DNA of 64,000 bases from Candidatus Zixiibacteriota bacterium (GTDB taxonomy: Bacteria > Zixibacteria > MSB-5A5 > GN15 > FEB-12): positions 169,979-233,978 of the forward strand of contig JACZXB010000002.1 of the NCBI GenBank assembly GCA_022571845.1. Reading direction: 5' to 3'. Every line of letters begins with the position of its first letter. Within the stretch, counting starts at the first letter, position 1. The notes under the pieces were generated by a model that was given only the letters and a program-made list of their open reading frames with translations, ran no database searches and was not told the DNA's origin. This document shows, in pieces, positions 10,343 through 20,325 of the stretch. The translations under genes were made by a program, and so were the position numbers.

Positions 10343-10832
10343 ATTTGAATTCATCATCGGTGACAGAACCTATCTTGCTGTGCTAAAACAGGCAGCTGAA
10401 ACTACAGTTATAAAAGTCGGCGATTCTGAATTTTCTTTTAAAGAGTTATCTTCGGGACATTATGAAGCAACCAATAACGGCAAACAATTCAGCATAGCAG
10501 CTGTCAAGCATAGAGGCAAATTTCTGATTGATATCGATGCCAGGCTGTTTGAGGTTTCGGAATCCGGCCAGGAAGAATTTGGTGCCGTCTCTTCTTCTCA
10601 TGCCGCTGAGAAAGACAAGGTTTATGCTCCGATGCCCGGCAAAATCGTAAAGCTCTTAGTTAAAGTTGGTGACAGTGTATCGGAGAAGCAGCCGCTGATG
10701 ATAGTCGAAGCTATGAAAATGGAAAATCAGGTTAACAGTCCTGCTGCGGGTATTGTAAAAGCGGTCAATGCTTCTGTCGGTGAACAGGTTGACACCGTAT
10801 CGGCTGTCATTGAACTGGACTTAGAGAATTAG
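10335..10832 (+). CDS. Biotin carboxyl carrier (BT-BCCP-like) subunit
   Basis: C-terminal 'APMPGKIVKLLVKVGDSVSEKQPLMIVEAMKMENQV' biotinylation motif; likely GTG start at 10335, overlapping the upstream stop. Confidence 0.88.
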   Translation: MAEFEFIIGDRTYLAVLKQAAETTVIKVGDSEFSFKELSSGHYEATNNGKQFSIAAVKHRGKFLIDIDARLFEVSESGQEEFGAVSSSHAAEKDKVYAPMPGKIVKLLVKVGDSVSEKQPLMIVEAMKMENQVNSPAAGIVKAVNASVGEQVDTVSAVIELDLEN

Positions 10833-10840
10833 CAGCCACT

Positions 10841-10877
10841 AAAAAAACCGGCTCTGCAAAAAACAGAGCCGGTCTTA
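10841..10877. terminator. Bidirectional-type terminator hairpin
   Basis: ACCGGCTCTG-caaaaaa-CAGAGCCGGT between convergent genes, A-run 5' and TCTTAT 3'. Confidence 0.8.
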
Positions 10878-10905
10878 TAAAGATCATTATTCTCTTGATA
10901 ATATC

Positions 10906-11499
10906 TTAGAACAGTTTCAGACCTACAGAAATAGGCAGGAATGAAGTGGAACCGTCGTCCCCAGAAATACTGGCATAACGAGCTTGCACAAACAAGCTGG
11001 CATTCGGCGCAATTGAAAACTGAAGTCCGCCACCAATGCTGTAATAGAAGTTAGTGGACGATGCACCGCTGTTGGCAGTGTTCAAAGCAGCTACCAACGG
11101 GTCGGTTCCGGTAAAATCATCGAACGTCACGCTGGCCATTCCGATTCCGGCTGACACAAACGGTTGAATCGGGACCATCGGAGCGCCAAGAGAAAGATGG
11201 GCTTCGGGACCAAACATCCAGACTTTGTAGTTGCCGCCATTAATGTCGGCAAGACCAAAATCTGAACCAAAATTGTGACGCTCGATTTTCGCCACAACCT
11301 TTACTTTCGGTGCTACGTCAAAGCCGACTCCAACAAATCCATGATAACCGGTCTTCCAGCTATCTGAAAAAGATGAAGGTGAGCTGGGCACTGATAAGGC
11401 GCCGCCACCATAAAAGCTTACCGGCGGGGTAGGAGCCTGCGCCATAGCTAGTGAACTAAAGACAAACAAAGCTGCAAATGTCAAAAGTGATTTCTTCAT
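10906..11499 (-). CDS. Outer-membrane beta-barrel family protein
   Basis: Signal peptide 'MKKSLLTFAALFVFSSLAMAQ', alternating beta-strand C-terminus ending 'LPISVGLKLF'. Confidence 0.75.
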   Translation of the reverse strand: MKKSLLTFAALFVFSSLAMAQAPTPPVSFYGGGALSVPSSPSSFSDSWKTGYHGFVGVGFDVAPKVKVVAKIERHNFGSDFGLADINGGNYKVWMFGPEAHLSLGAPMVPIQPFVSAGIGMASVTFDDFTGTDPLVAALNTANSGASSTNFYYSIGGGLQFSIAPNASLFVQARYASISGDDGSTSFLPISVGLKLF

Positions 11500-11642
11500 T
11501 TCGTTCTCCTTTTTTAGGTTTGTTTTCAACAGTTCAGGTTTATATTCGGCTTTATTCCCAATCACTTAACCATTTCTGTTCAATCTCTTAACAGTATCCT
11601 GGCTGTCAGAAAAGTCCATTCAAATGTCATTAGTATGCCATT

Positions 11643-11656
11643 GTGAATTGATTCAC
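11643..11656. promoter_or_regulatory. Operator-like palindrome GTGAAT-TG-ATTCAC
   Basis: Perfect 6-bp arms immediately 5' of the predicted -35 box of the thiolase operon. Confidence 0.4.
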
Positions 11657-11685
11657 TTGATATTGGCCGGATTATTTGATATATA
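11657..11685 (+). promoter_or_regulatory. Sigma70-like promoter TTGATA-N17-TATATA
   Basis: Near-consensus boxes at 17-bp spacing upstream of 11724. Confidence 0.55.
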
Positions 11686-11723
11686 TTTGTCTGATTAAAT
11701 AAAATTCGTTTAAGGAGTCTTAA

Positions 11724-12911
11724 ATGCCTGATAATAAAGCATATATACTATCTGCCTGCCGAACGGCAATCGGGGTTCTTCATGGCGGATTAGGCAGTAA
11801 AACAGCTCCGGAACTGGGAGCGCTGGCTATCAAAGAGGCGGTTTCTCGCTCAGGAATAAAAGCAGAAGATGTAAACGAGGTAATAATGGGGCATGTTCTT
11901 CAGGGAGGCTGCGGTCAGGCTCCGGCCAGACAGGCTGCCATTCATGCCGGTCTGTCGTACGAAATACCCGCTCTGACCATAAACAAAGTCTGCGGCTCAG
12001 GATTAAAAGCAGTCATGCTGGCGGCTCAGTCTATTAAGGCCGGTGACAACGAGGTTGTTGTAGCCGGTGGGATGGAGTCGATGTCCAATGCGCCTATGAT
12101 TCTGCATGGCGCCAAGACCGGCTTAAAATTTGGTCACAAGAAAATTCTCGATCTTATGATTACCGACGGTCTCTGGGACAGTTTTAATAATTTCCATATG
12201 GGCCTCGCTGCCGAACAGACTGCCAGCAAAGCCGGTGTTAGCAGAGAAGAGCAGGATCAATTTGCGTATGATTCACAGCAGAAAGCTGCCAAGGCTCAAT
12301 CTGAGGGAAAGTTTGACGAAGAAATATTTCATGTAGAGATTCCTCAGCGCAAAGCTGACCCGATTATTTTTAACAAAGATGAAAACGTACGCGGCCAGGT
12401 TACTGTTGAAAAACTTGCTAAACTTCGACCAGTATTCGACAAAGAAGGAACAGTTACTGCCGGTAATGCTTCGAGTCTCAACGACGGCGCCTCGTGCACA
12501 GTTGTAGTATCAGAAAAATATCTTAAAGATAACAATCTGACGCCAATGGCACGTATAGTCGACTATGCCGTATCGGGCACAAAACCGGAAGATCTTTTTT
12601 TCGCCCCGATTTTTGCCGTGCAAAAACTAATGGCTAAGATGAACGTCGAAATAAATCATTGGGACCTGTTCGAAGCCAATGAAGCATTTGCTTCACAGAT
12701 GTTAGCTGACTCTAAAGAGCTAAAATGGGATAGCGCTAAAGTAAACGTCAACGGCGGCGCCATAGCGCTGGGTCATCCTATCGGAGCATCAGGCGCACGG
12801 GTATTGACAACTTTGATATATGCCCTTAAAGATCGCAAATTGAAAAGAGGCTTAGCCACACTTTGTCTTGGTGGCGGTAACGCAGTAGCGATGGCAATAG
12901 AAAGAGAATAG
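11724..12911 (+). CDS. Acetyl-CoA C-acetyltransferase (thiolase)
   Basis: 'INKVCGSGLKAVMLAAQSI', 'NVNGGAIALGHPIGASGARVLTTL', 'LATLCLGGGNAVAMAIE' thiolase signatures. Confidence 0.95.
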   Translation: MPDNKAYILSACRTAIGVLHGGLGSKTAPELGALAIKEAVSRSGIKAEDVNEVIMGHVLQGGCGQAPARQAAIHAGLSYEIPALTINKVCGSGLKAVMLAAQSIKAGDNEVVVAGGMESMSNAPMILHGAKTGLKFGHKKILDLMITDGLWDSFNNFHMGLAAEQTASKAGVSREEQDQFAYDSQQKAAKAQSEGKFDEEIFHVEIPQRKADPIIFNKDENVRGQVTVEKLAKLRPVFDKEGTVTAGNASSLNDGASCTVVVSEKYLKDNNLTPMARIVDYAVSGTKPEDLFFAPIFAVQKLMAKMNVEINHWDLFEANEAFASQMLADSKELKWDSAKVNVNGGAIALGHPIGASGARVLTTLIYALKDRKLKRGLATLCLGGGNAVAMAIERE

Positions 12912-12917
12912 TCTATT

Positions 12918-13781
<864 letters not shown>

Positions 13782-13793
13782 CATATAAAATTT

Positions 13794-14933
13794 ATGAATT
13801 TTCATCTGAGCGAAGACGAACTCGAACTTAAGCAGATGGCTCGGGATTTTGCCGAGAAACGTCTCTATCCAAATGCTGAAAAGTTCGATGAGCAGGAAAA
13901 ACTGCCCGATGATCTGATAAAAGAGGCAGCCGGGGTGGGCTATTTCGGCTTATCTGTACCTGAAAAGTTTGACGGACTTGGCGCCAGTTGCTCGGCCTGT
14001 ATGGGAGCCATAGAAGAGTTAAGCGGAGGCTCGGCGGCTTTTGGTTTAATGCTATCAGCTCATTTGTCGCTTTGCTGTGAAGCCATCGCAAGATTTGGCA
14101 GCGGTTCTCTCAAAGAAAAGTATCTGCCGCAGCTGGCAGCCGGTGAAAGAATAGGCGCCTGTTCTATAACAGAGCCGAACGCAGGAACAGACATTTCTGC
14201 AATTGAAACTACGGCTCTGCTGAAAAATGATAATTATATTGTCAACGGGACCAAAGCCTATGTAACCAACGGCAGCATCGCTGATGTCATAGTTGTCCTG
14301 GCCAAAACAGGGCAGCAGCTTAGTTGTTTTGTGATCGATAAAACAGCCGAAGGCATAACAGCCGGCGAATCAGAAATTAAGTGTGGTGTCAAAGCGGCCG
14401 ATATCTGCAGCCTCACTTTCAAAGATGTCAAAGTTCCCCGAGAGAATTTGCTTGGACAAGAAAATCATGGCGAAAAAATTACAGCGGCGCTGCTGGATTC
14501 AGGCCGTATAGCGGTTGCCTTTCAGGCGATTGGCATCGCTCAGGCGGCGTTTGTCGACGCTACAAAATATTCTAAAGTGCGCGTACAGTTTAACCAGCCG
14601 ATTGCGAATTTTCAGGCGATTCAGTTTAAGCTCTCAGAAATGTCTACCCGTATAGACGCCGGCAGGCTGCTGGCCTATCGAGCTGCGCAAATGATAGACG
14701 AAAACAAATCATGCGCGAGCGAAATATCAATGGCAAAACTGTTCTGCTCAGAAACTGCCAACTATGTCTGTGACCAGGCAGTTCAAATCCATGGCGGTTA
14801 CGGTTACATAAAAGACTACGCGGTAGAACGATATTTCCGGGACGCTCGCGCCACCGAAGTAAACAGCGGCACCTCGGAAGCCCAGAGAATGCAAATTGCC
14901 TCTGATATTTTAAAGGATGACAAAAGTGCTTGA
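13794..14933 (+). CDS. Acyl-CoA dehydrogenase
   Basis: 'GACSITEPNAGTDISAIETTA', 'QIHGGYGYIKDYAVERYFRDARATEVNSGTSEAQRM'. Confidence 0.94.
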   Translation: MNFHLSEDELELKQMARDFAEKRLYPNAEKFDEQEKLPDDLIKEAAGVGYFGLSVPEKFDGLGASCSACMGAIEELSGGSAAFGLMLSAHLSLCCEAIARFGSGSLKEKYLPQLAAGERIGACSITEPNAGTDISAIETTALLKNDNYIVNGTKAYVTNGSIADVIVVLAKTGQQLSCFVIDKTAEGITAGESEIKCGVKAADICSLTFKDVKVPRENLLGQENHGEKITAALLDSGRIAVAFQAIGIAQAAFVDATKYSKVRVQFNQPIANFQAIQFKLSEMSTRIDAGRLLAYRAAQMIDENKSCASEISMAKLFCSETANYVCDQAVQIHGGYGYIKDYAVERYFRDARATEVNSGTSEAQRMQIASDILKDDKSA

Positions 14934-16071
14934 GAAAAAGCATCTGGAATTCCGGGACAAAGCTCGCTCGTTTGCGTTAGAGCAGATTGAACCAAAGGCA
15001 GCAGAGCTGGACCTGGCTCAAAGATTCCCGGACGAACACCTGCAGCCGCTAACCCGCATGGGCTATCTGGGCATGCTCATTCCTGAAAAATACGGCGGCA
15101 GTAAAGTTGACACGCTCTGCTATAGCATTGCAGTCGAAGAATTGTCGCGTGTCTGTGGCTCAACGGGAATAATAGTAGCGGCTCATAATTCGCTGGGCGT
15201 AGGACCAATCTTAAATTTCGGCACTGAAGAGCAAAAAGAAAAATTTCTGCCACGTGCAGCCAAAGGGGAACTGGTCGCTTTCGGTCTTAGTGAACCGGAT
15301 GCCGGCTCCGACGCCGGCGGCACCCGCACTATCGCTATCAAAAAAGATGACCACTGGCTGGTCAATGGCAGTAAATGCTGGATTACCTCGGCGCCGCAGG
15401 CGTTCGCTTCAATAGCTACCGCCAAAACTTCAGATGACATGAGTGACAGACGGATAACGACCTTTGTGTTTGAGCGTGATTGTGAGGGTTACTCTGTCGG
15501 CAAAAAAGAAAACAAACTGGGACTGCGCGGCTCCGACACCTCCTTTTTGCATTTTGATGATATGAAAGTGCCGCTGGAAAACCAGCTGGGTGAAATCGGG
15601 GATGGCTTCAAACAGATGCTGATCACACTCAATGGCGGGCGCATTTCTATTGCCGCCATGGCGCTCGGGATGGGGCAGGGTGCCTTAGATGTTGCACTCA
15701 GATATTCGGCCGACCGCAAGCAATTCGGTAAGCCAATCTCGAGCAATCAAGCCATTCAGCACAAACTTGCCAACATGGCCACCGAACTTCAGGCGGCTCG
15801 TTTGATGATATACGAAGCGTCGCTGATGAAAGATGCCGGCGTGGATTTCGTCGAACAGTCGGCTATGTGCAAACTGTTCGCTTCCGAGATTGCCACCCGT
15901 GCCGCCACCACCGCCATGTCAATCCTTGGCGCGGTTGGCTACATGACGAGGCCATATCCGGTGGAACGCATCTGGCGCGACGTTAAACTTTGCGAAATAG
16001 GTGAGGGAACTTCGGAAATACAGCGTCTGGTTATAGCCCGCAGCCTCTTAAAAAAACTTGAAGACGTTTAA
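14917..16071 (+). CDS. Acyl-CoA dehydrogenase (butyryl/short-chain type)
   Basis: 'AFGLSEPDAGSDAGGTRTIA', 'DRKQFGKPISSNQAIQHKLANMA', 'VERIWRDVKLCEIGEGTSEIQRLVIAR'. Confidence 0.94.
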   Translation: MTKVLEKKHLEFRDKARSFALEQIEPKAAELDLAQRFPDEHLQPLTRMGYLGMLIPEKYGGSKVDTLCYSIAVEELSRVCGSTGIIVAAHNSLGVGPILNFGTEEQKEKFLPRAAKGELVAFGLSEPDAGSDAGGTRTIAIKKDDHWLVNGSKCWITSAPQAFASIATAKTSDDMSDRRITTFVFERDCEGYSVGKKENKLGLRGSDTSFLHFDDMKVPLENQLGEIGDGFKQMLITLNGGRISIAAMALGMGQGALDVALRYSADRKQFGKPISSNQAIQHKLANMATELQAARLMIYEASLMKDAGVDFVEQSAMCKLFASEIATRAATTAMSILGAVGYMTRPYPVERIWRDVKLCEIGEGTSEIQRLVIARSLLKKLEDV

Positions 16072-16118
16072 ATTTTATCGTAACATTAGTAAATGTTCAA
16101 AATCTTTAAATTAGGGAT

Positions 16119-16237
16119 TGTTGAAAAAGGTCCATATCAGTCATTGCGAGCGCAGCGCGGCAATCTTAGCCGTTGAGGCACAAGGAGATTGCTTCGTCAC
16201 TTCGCTCCTCGCAATGACGTAACGAGGTTTTTCAACA
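16119..16237. repeat. MITE-like nested inverted repeat element
   Basis: Outer TGTTGAAAAA/TTTTTCAACA (10 bp) and inner GTCATTGCGAG/CTCGCAATGAC (11 bp) inverted repeats; related to 1071-1166. Confidence 0.8.
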
Positions 16238-16271
16238 GGCGCATTAGCATTGGAAAGACAGGATAGCTCGC

Positions 16272-16859
16272 ATGATAGAAAGTAAAATGACAGGAAATAA
16301 CAGTTCGACCGCCTACGCACTTATCAAACCGGACAGCATTTTCAGAGAAGCGCCGCTTTTGATCGGTTTCAATCTGATTTTGGTACTTTGCTCATACATT
16401 TCAATCAACCTGCCATTTTCGCCGGTTCCGATAACAGGGCAGACCTTTGGTGTTCTGATTATCGCCATGGTACTTGGTAAAACCCGTTCGGTGGCAGTTG
16501 TCACAGCTTATCTTCTGGAAGGTCTGGCGGGCTTGCCGGTATTTGCCGGGGGCACGGCCGGATTCGGCGTTTTGATGGGACCAACCGGCGGCTATCTGCT
16601 CGGATTTTTGGCTGCGGCCTATTTTGTCGGAACGCTGGCCGATAAAGGCTGGGACAAGAACTATCTAAAAAGCATCATCGCTATGACGATCGGCACCGCG
16701 ATTATTTTCATATTCGGCCTGTCCTGGCTGATCAGATTCGTTCCTTTGGAAACAGTTTCCACTATCGGTTTTTACCCCTTTATTCCGGGCGCAATTCTAA
16801 AACTCGCCGTTGCCGGGCTGATTCTGCCGTCACTTTGGAGTTTCTTAGACAGGAAGTAA
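16272..16859 (+). CDS. bioY: BioY-family biotin transporter substrate-binding subunit
   Basis: 'LPFSPVPITGQTFGVLIIAMVLGKTRSVAVVTAYLLEGLAGLPVFAGGTAGFGVLMGPTGGYLLGFLAAAYFVG' BioY signature. Confidence 0.95.
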   Translation: MIESKMTGNNSSTAYALIKPDSIFREAPLLIGFNLILVLCSYISINLPFSPVPITGQTFGVLIIAMVLGKTRSVAVVTAYLLEGLAGLPVFAGGTAGFGVLMGPTGGYLLGFLAAAYFVGTLADKGWDKNYLKSIIAMTIGTAIIFIFGLSWLIRFVPLETVSTIGFYPFIPGAILKLAVAGLILPSLWSFLDRK

Positions 16860-16975
16860 AGTATCAACGCTTTGGCAGTAATTATTTGTTTGTCAAACGC
16901 TTAAGGCGCACAGTTAAACTATTGAGTTATAAAAAAACACTGTTGGCTATGCCCTAAGGGGCGATTTTATTTTGA

Positions 16976-17004
16976 TTGAAATAAGTTCTGCTTTTTTGTA
17001 TAAT
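16976..17004 (+). promoter_or_regulatory. Sigma70-like promoter TTGAAA-N17-TATAAT
   Basis: Consensus -10 and 5/6 -35 at 17-bp spacing upstream of ilvE. Confidence 0.65.
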
Positions 17005-17046
17005 AGAGCACTAATAGTTAACTAATTCTTTAATTTGGGGTAATAC

Positions 17047-17991
17047 ATGTCACTTCCAAAGTCAGATTACATATGGATGAACGGCCAGCTGGTCAAATGG
17101 GATGATGCCAAGATCCACGTACTGTCGCATGTTATCCACTACGGTTCTGCGGTATTTGAGGGAATGCGCGTTTACAAATCGAACGACGGTCCTAAATGCT
17201 TCCGCCTGCGTGAACATACCGAGCGCCTGTTCAACTCCGCCAAAATCTACCAGATGGAAATTCCCTTTACGATTGATGAAATTGATGACGCTATCTTAAA
17301 TCTTGTCAGCACCAACAATCTGGAAGAGTGCTATGTTCGGCCGATCGTTTATCGCGGCTATGGAACGTTGGGCGTTGACCCGACCGGCATACCGATTGAT
17401 GTCGCTATCGGCGTCTGGCCCTGGGGCAAATATCTGGGCGAGGGCGCCCTGGAAAAAGGAGTCGATGTGGGCGTTTCTTCATGGAACAGAATTGCCCCCA
17501 ACACTATGCCCGCTATGGCCAAATGCGCTGCCAACTATATGAACAGCCAGTTGATTAAACTTGAAGCCCTCAGACACGGCTACGCCGAGGGAATCGCGCT
17601 CGATGTTGCCGGTCATGTTTCCGAAGGCTCCGGCGAAAATATATTTATGGTCCGCCGCGGTGCGCTGGTTACGCCAACATTCACAGCTTCTATCTTACCT
17701 GGAATCACCCGCCGCACAGTTATCCAGCTTGCCACTGATATGGGACTGAAAGTGATCGAGCAGAATATTCCGCGAGAGGCGCTCTATCTGGCAGACGAGG
17801 TTTTCTTCACCGGCTCGGCGGCAGAGATTACTCCGATATCAAGTATCGACGGTATCAAAGTCGGCAGCGGCCGCTGCGGTGAAATCACCAAGAGAATTCA
17901 GGATGCTTTCTTTGACGTTATACGCGGCAAAGTCGAAGACCGTTACGGCTGGATGACGCCGATACCAAAAAAATCACAAGTAACGGTTTAG
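17047..17991 (+). CDS. ilvE: Branched-chain amino acid aminotransferase
   Basis: 'YIWMNGQLVKWDDAKIHVLSHVIHYGSAVFEGMRVY', 'EGSGENIFMVRRGALVTP' class IV aminotransferase. Confidence 0.95.
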   Translation: MSLPKSDYIWMNGQLVKWDDAKIHVLSHVIHYGSAVFEGMRVYKSNDGPKCFRLREHTERLFNSAKIYQMEIPFTIDEIDDAILNLVSTNNLEECYVRPIVYRGYGTLGVDPTGIPIDVAIGVWPWGKYLGEGALEKGVDVGVSSWNRIAPNTMPAMAKCAANYMNSQLIKLEALRHGYAEGIALDVAGHVSEGSGENIFMVRRGALVTPTFTASILPGITRRTVIQLATDMGLKVIEQNIPREALYLADEVFFTGSAAEITPISSIDGIKVGSGRCGEITKRIQDAFFDVIRGKVEDRYGWMTPIPKKSQVTV

Positions 17992-18123
17992 TAATATGAA
18001 AAATGCGTTAACGTTGAAAATTGCAAAAGCGGCCGACAACCTAATTCTGTCTTTCCAGTTCGTAATCCCGAGCGTAGCCTCGGGGCGCAGGCTGGAATCC
18101 ATCTTTCTTTTAGGAACTACCAA

Positions 18124-18564
18124 ATGAAAATCGCTATCGCCGCCGACCACGCCGGTTTTGAATTCAAAGAAAAAATCAAACAAATCCTGATTAAACTCGG
18201 GCACGAGTACATAGACCTGGGTACCGACTCCAAGGAATCAGTCGACTATCCGGATTTCGGCTTAGCGGCCGCCCGCAAGGTTGCCGGCGGTGAGGCAGAC
18301 TACGGCATTACTGTCTGCTGGACCGGCAACGGTATGAATATGGTGGCTAATAAAGTTAATGGTATTCGCGCGGGGACGGCGATTAACGTTGAGATGGCAA
18401 AACTGACCAGACAACACAACGACGCCAACATGCTGACACTATCGCAGAAATTTACACCTGAGGACGACCTCAAAAAGATTGTCAAAGCGTTCCTTGAGAC
18501 CGATTTCGAGGGCGGCCGCCACGTCAAACGGATCAAAAAAATCCACGCTGCCGAAAAGGCGTAG
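18124..18564 (+). CDS. rpiB: Ribose 5-phosphate isomerase B
   Basis: 'KIAIAADHAGFEFKEKIKQIL..LGHEYIDLGTDSKESVDYPDFG', 'CWTGNGMNMVANKVNGIRAG' RpiB/LacA. Confidence 0.95.
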   Translation: MKIAIAADHAGFEFKEKIKQILIKLGHEYIDLGTDSKESVDYPDFGLAAARKVAGGEADYGITVCWTGNGMNMVANKVNGIRAGTAINVEMAKLTRQHNDANMLTLSQKFTPEDDLKKIVKAFLETDFEGGRHVKRIKKIHAAEKA

Positions 18565-18688
18565 GGGGAAAGCTAATTAAATAATGAAGGCAGGCGGGGA
18601 AATTTGCCGTCTCCGAAATGATTGTATTATTGAAATAGTAGTAGTGATTAAGTGGTTTTAGGATTCAAATTTTAACAAAGGGGGAATA

Positions 18689-18991
18689 ATGGCTCGTAAC
18701 CCTAACACAGATAGCGGCGGTGGGCATTTTGATGCCTTTACCATAGAAGCTGTGTGGAAAAAAGGAAAACCTGAAGAAAAGTATGTTGGGTTCAGAAAGG
18801 ATGTATGTGGCGCAAGTATGAAGAGGGTACTTTATGGTAAGACAGAGAAGTGGGGCTGGGAGATTGATCATATCAAGCCTGTTTCTGCTGGTGGATCAGA
18901 TGATTTGAATAATCTGCAACCTTTACAGTGGGAGAATAATCGTCATAAAGGGGACGATTATGCAGACTGGTCATGCAAAGTCAAACAGTGA
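18689..18991 (+). CDS. HNH endonuclease-domain small protein
   Basis: 'WGWEIDHIKPVSAGGSDDLNNLQPLQWENNRHKGD' HNH core. Confidence 0.8.
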   Translation: MARNPNTDSGGGHFDAFTIEAVWKKGKPEEKYVGFRKDVCGASMKRVLYGKTEKWGWEIDHIKPVSAGGSDDLNNLQPLQWENNRHKGDDYADWSCKVKQ

Positions 18992-19078
18992 ATAGTACTG
19001 CTAATCAGACTCGTTGGCGGAAGGTGTCCAAGTCTGACCAGTGTTCGAGTTATTTGTTATTGTAAGGTAATATAGATT

Positions 19079-19438
19079 ATGGAAGAGCTATTGAGGGAAG
19101 TCATAATTGAGCCACTCAATTCGCCAACTATACTTTGGCTAACTATTGCATACTTGATTTGCGAGTCCATTACAACATACAGCACAAGGCTGATACAATT
19201 TCATACCAGGGATTTTCACAGTGGGGTGGCTTTGGATGCGCAGGGGCGCATGCTTCCGGACTGGGTAGGCTTTTTTGTATTTTTGGGTTGGGGGTTGCTT
19301 ATTTCAATTGTTGTGCTGAATTGGAAGTATGCTATTGCACTATTTGTAATCAAGTTTATTCTAAAAGTAATACCTGTGTTAGAGAATATTGGTGCCGCAA
19401 TTATGAGCCCTTTCCTTAAGGATGAACCTAGATACTGA
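19079..19438 (+). CDS. Hypothetical small membrane protein
   Basis: Multiple hydrophobic segments; no family recognised. Confidence 0.5.
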   Translation: MEELLREVIIEPLNSPTILWLTIAYLICESITTYSTRLIQFHTRDFHSGVALDAQGRMLPDWVGFFVFLGWGLLISIVVLNWKYAIALFVIKFILKVIPVLENIGAAIMSPFLKDEPRY

Positions 19439-19480
19439 AATCAGTTATGAACTGATTCTATCTCTTATAACGGGCATTCA

Positions 19481-20278
19481 ATGTTCAGAGAGAACAAATT
19501 ATATATTTACTGTGATGGTTCCTGCTTATCTAGTCCGCGACGAGGTGGCGTTGGAGTTAGATACATACAAGTTGATAGAGAAGGGATAGAACATAGATAT
19601 GACCACCAAGACTTTGGCTACAAAGGGTGCACAAATCAGGAAATGGAGCTACATGCCTGCATAGAAGGACTACGGCATTCTCAAAAGTACAAATTCGATG
19701 TAGAATACGATTCAATTGAAATAAGAACTGACTCAAGATATGTCGTTGAGTTCAAGAACCATGCCATATTTAAATGGCCCAAACAAGGCTGGTTGAATAA
19801 GGATCGCAGGCCGATTGAAAACGTTCAACAATGGAAAGATCTTGTGAGGTGGATCAAGAAAATTAAACTCAAAGTAGATATTGAGTGGGTACAAGGACAT
19901 TCTACAGATATGGATAATAGGGCGGTCGATAGAATGGCAAAAGAAGCAGCTCAGTATGCTTTCAATCCTCCGTTAAAAATTTCGACTCCCAGAAGAAAGC
20001 TGACTAATGAATCAGTCCAGATTGGATCAATAAAAAATGTTGGACAAAGGATATCAATCAAAATCATTACGAGTTATCCACTCAATGAGCAGAAGTTGGC
20101 GAAATACAGATGCGAGGTAATATCTAAGAGAAGTAAATATTATGGCAATGTAGATTTTATTTATGCAGATGAAACAATAGATATAAGAGCATATCATTCC
20201 TACGTTGTTACGTTGAACAAAGAAGTTGGCAATCCAAGGATCGTCAGGGTGATAAAAGAGATTGAGAAAAATAAATAA
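19481..20278 (+). CDS. RNase HI-domain protein with uncharacterised C-terminal domain
   Basis: RNase H residues in 'IYCDGSC', 'NQEMELHACIEGL', 'RTDSRYVVE', 'DNRAVDRMAKEAA'; additional approx. 100-aa C-terminus. Confidence 0.8.
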   Translation: MFRENKLYIYCDGSCLSSPRRGGVGVRYIQVDREGIEHRYDHQDFGYKGCTNQEMELHACIEGLRHSQKYKFDVEYDSIEIRTDSRYVVEFKNHAIFKWPKQGWLNKDRRPIENVQQWKDLVRWIKKIKLKVDIEWVQGHSTDMDNRAVDRMAKEAAQYAFNPPLKISTPRRKLTNESVQIGSIKNVGQRISIKIITSYPLNEQKLAKYRCEVISKRSKYYGNVDFIYADETIDIRAYHSYVVTLNKEVGNPRIVRVIKEIEKNK

Positions 20279-20325
20279 GCAACAGATGTGCATAACCGTA
20301 GACGGCGAAGAAGTATGAGGCTGCT

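Noticed and set aside
16119-16237. Insertion sequence
   Set aside because: No transposase ORF; only a noncoding nested inverted repeat is present
18689-18991. Homing endonuclease or intron-encoded HNH
   Set aside because: No intron or intein context and flanking genes are intact; only a generic HNH call is supportable
18966-19042. 8-bp inverted repeat ACTGGTCA/TGACCAGT flanking the HNH stop region
   Set aside because: Short arms and a long spacer; likely chance without supporting features
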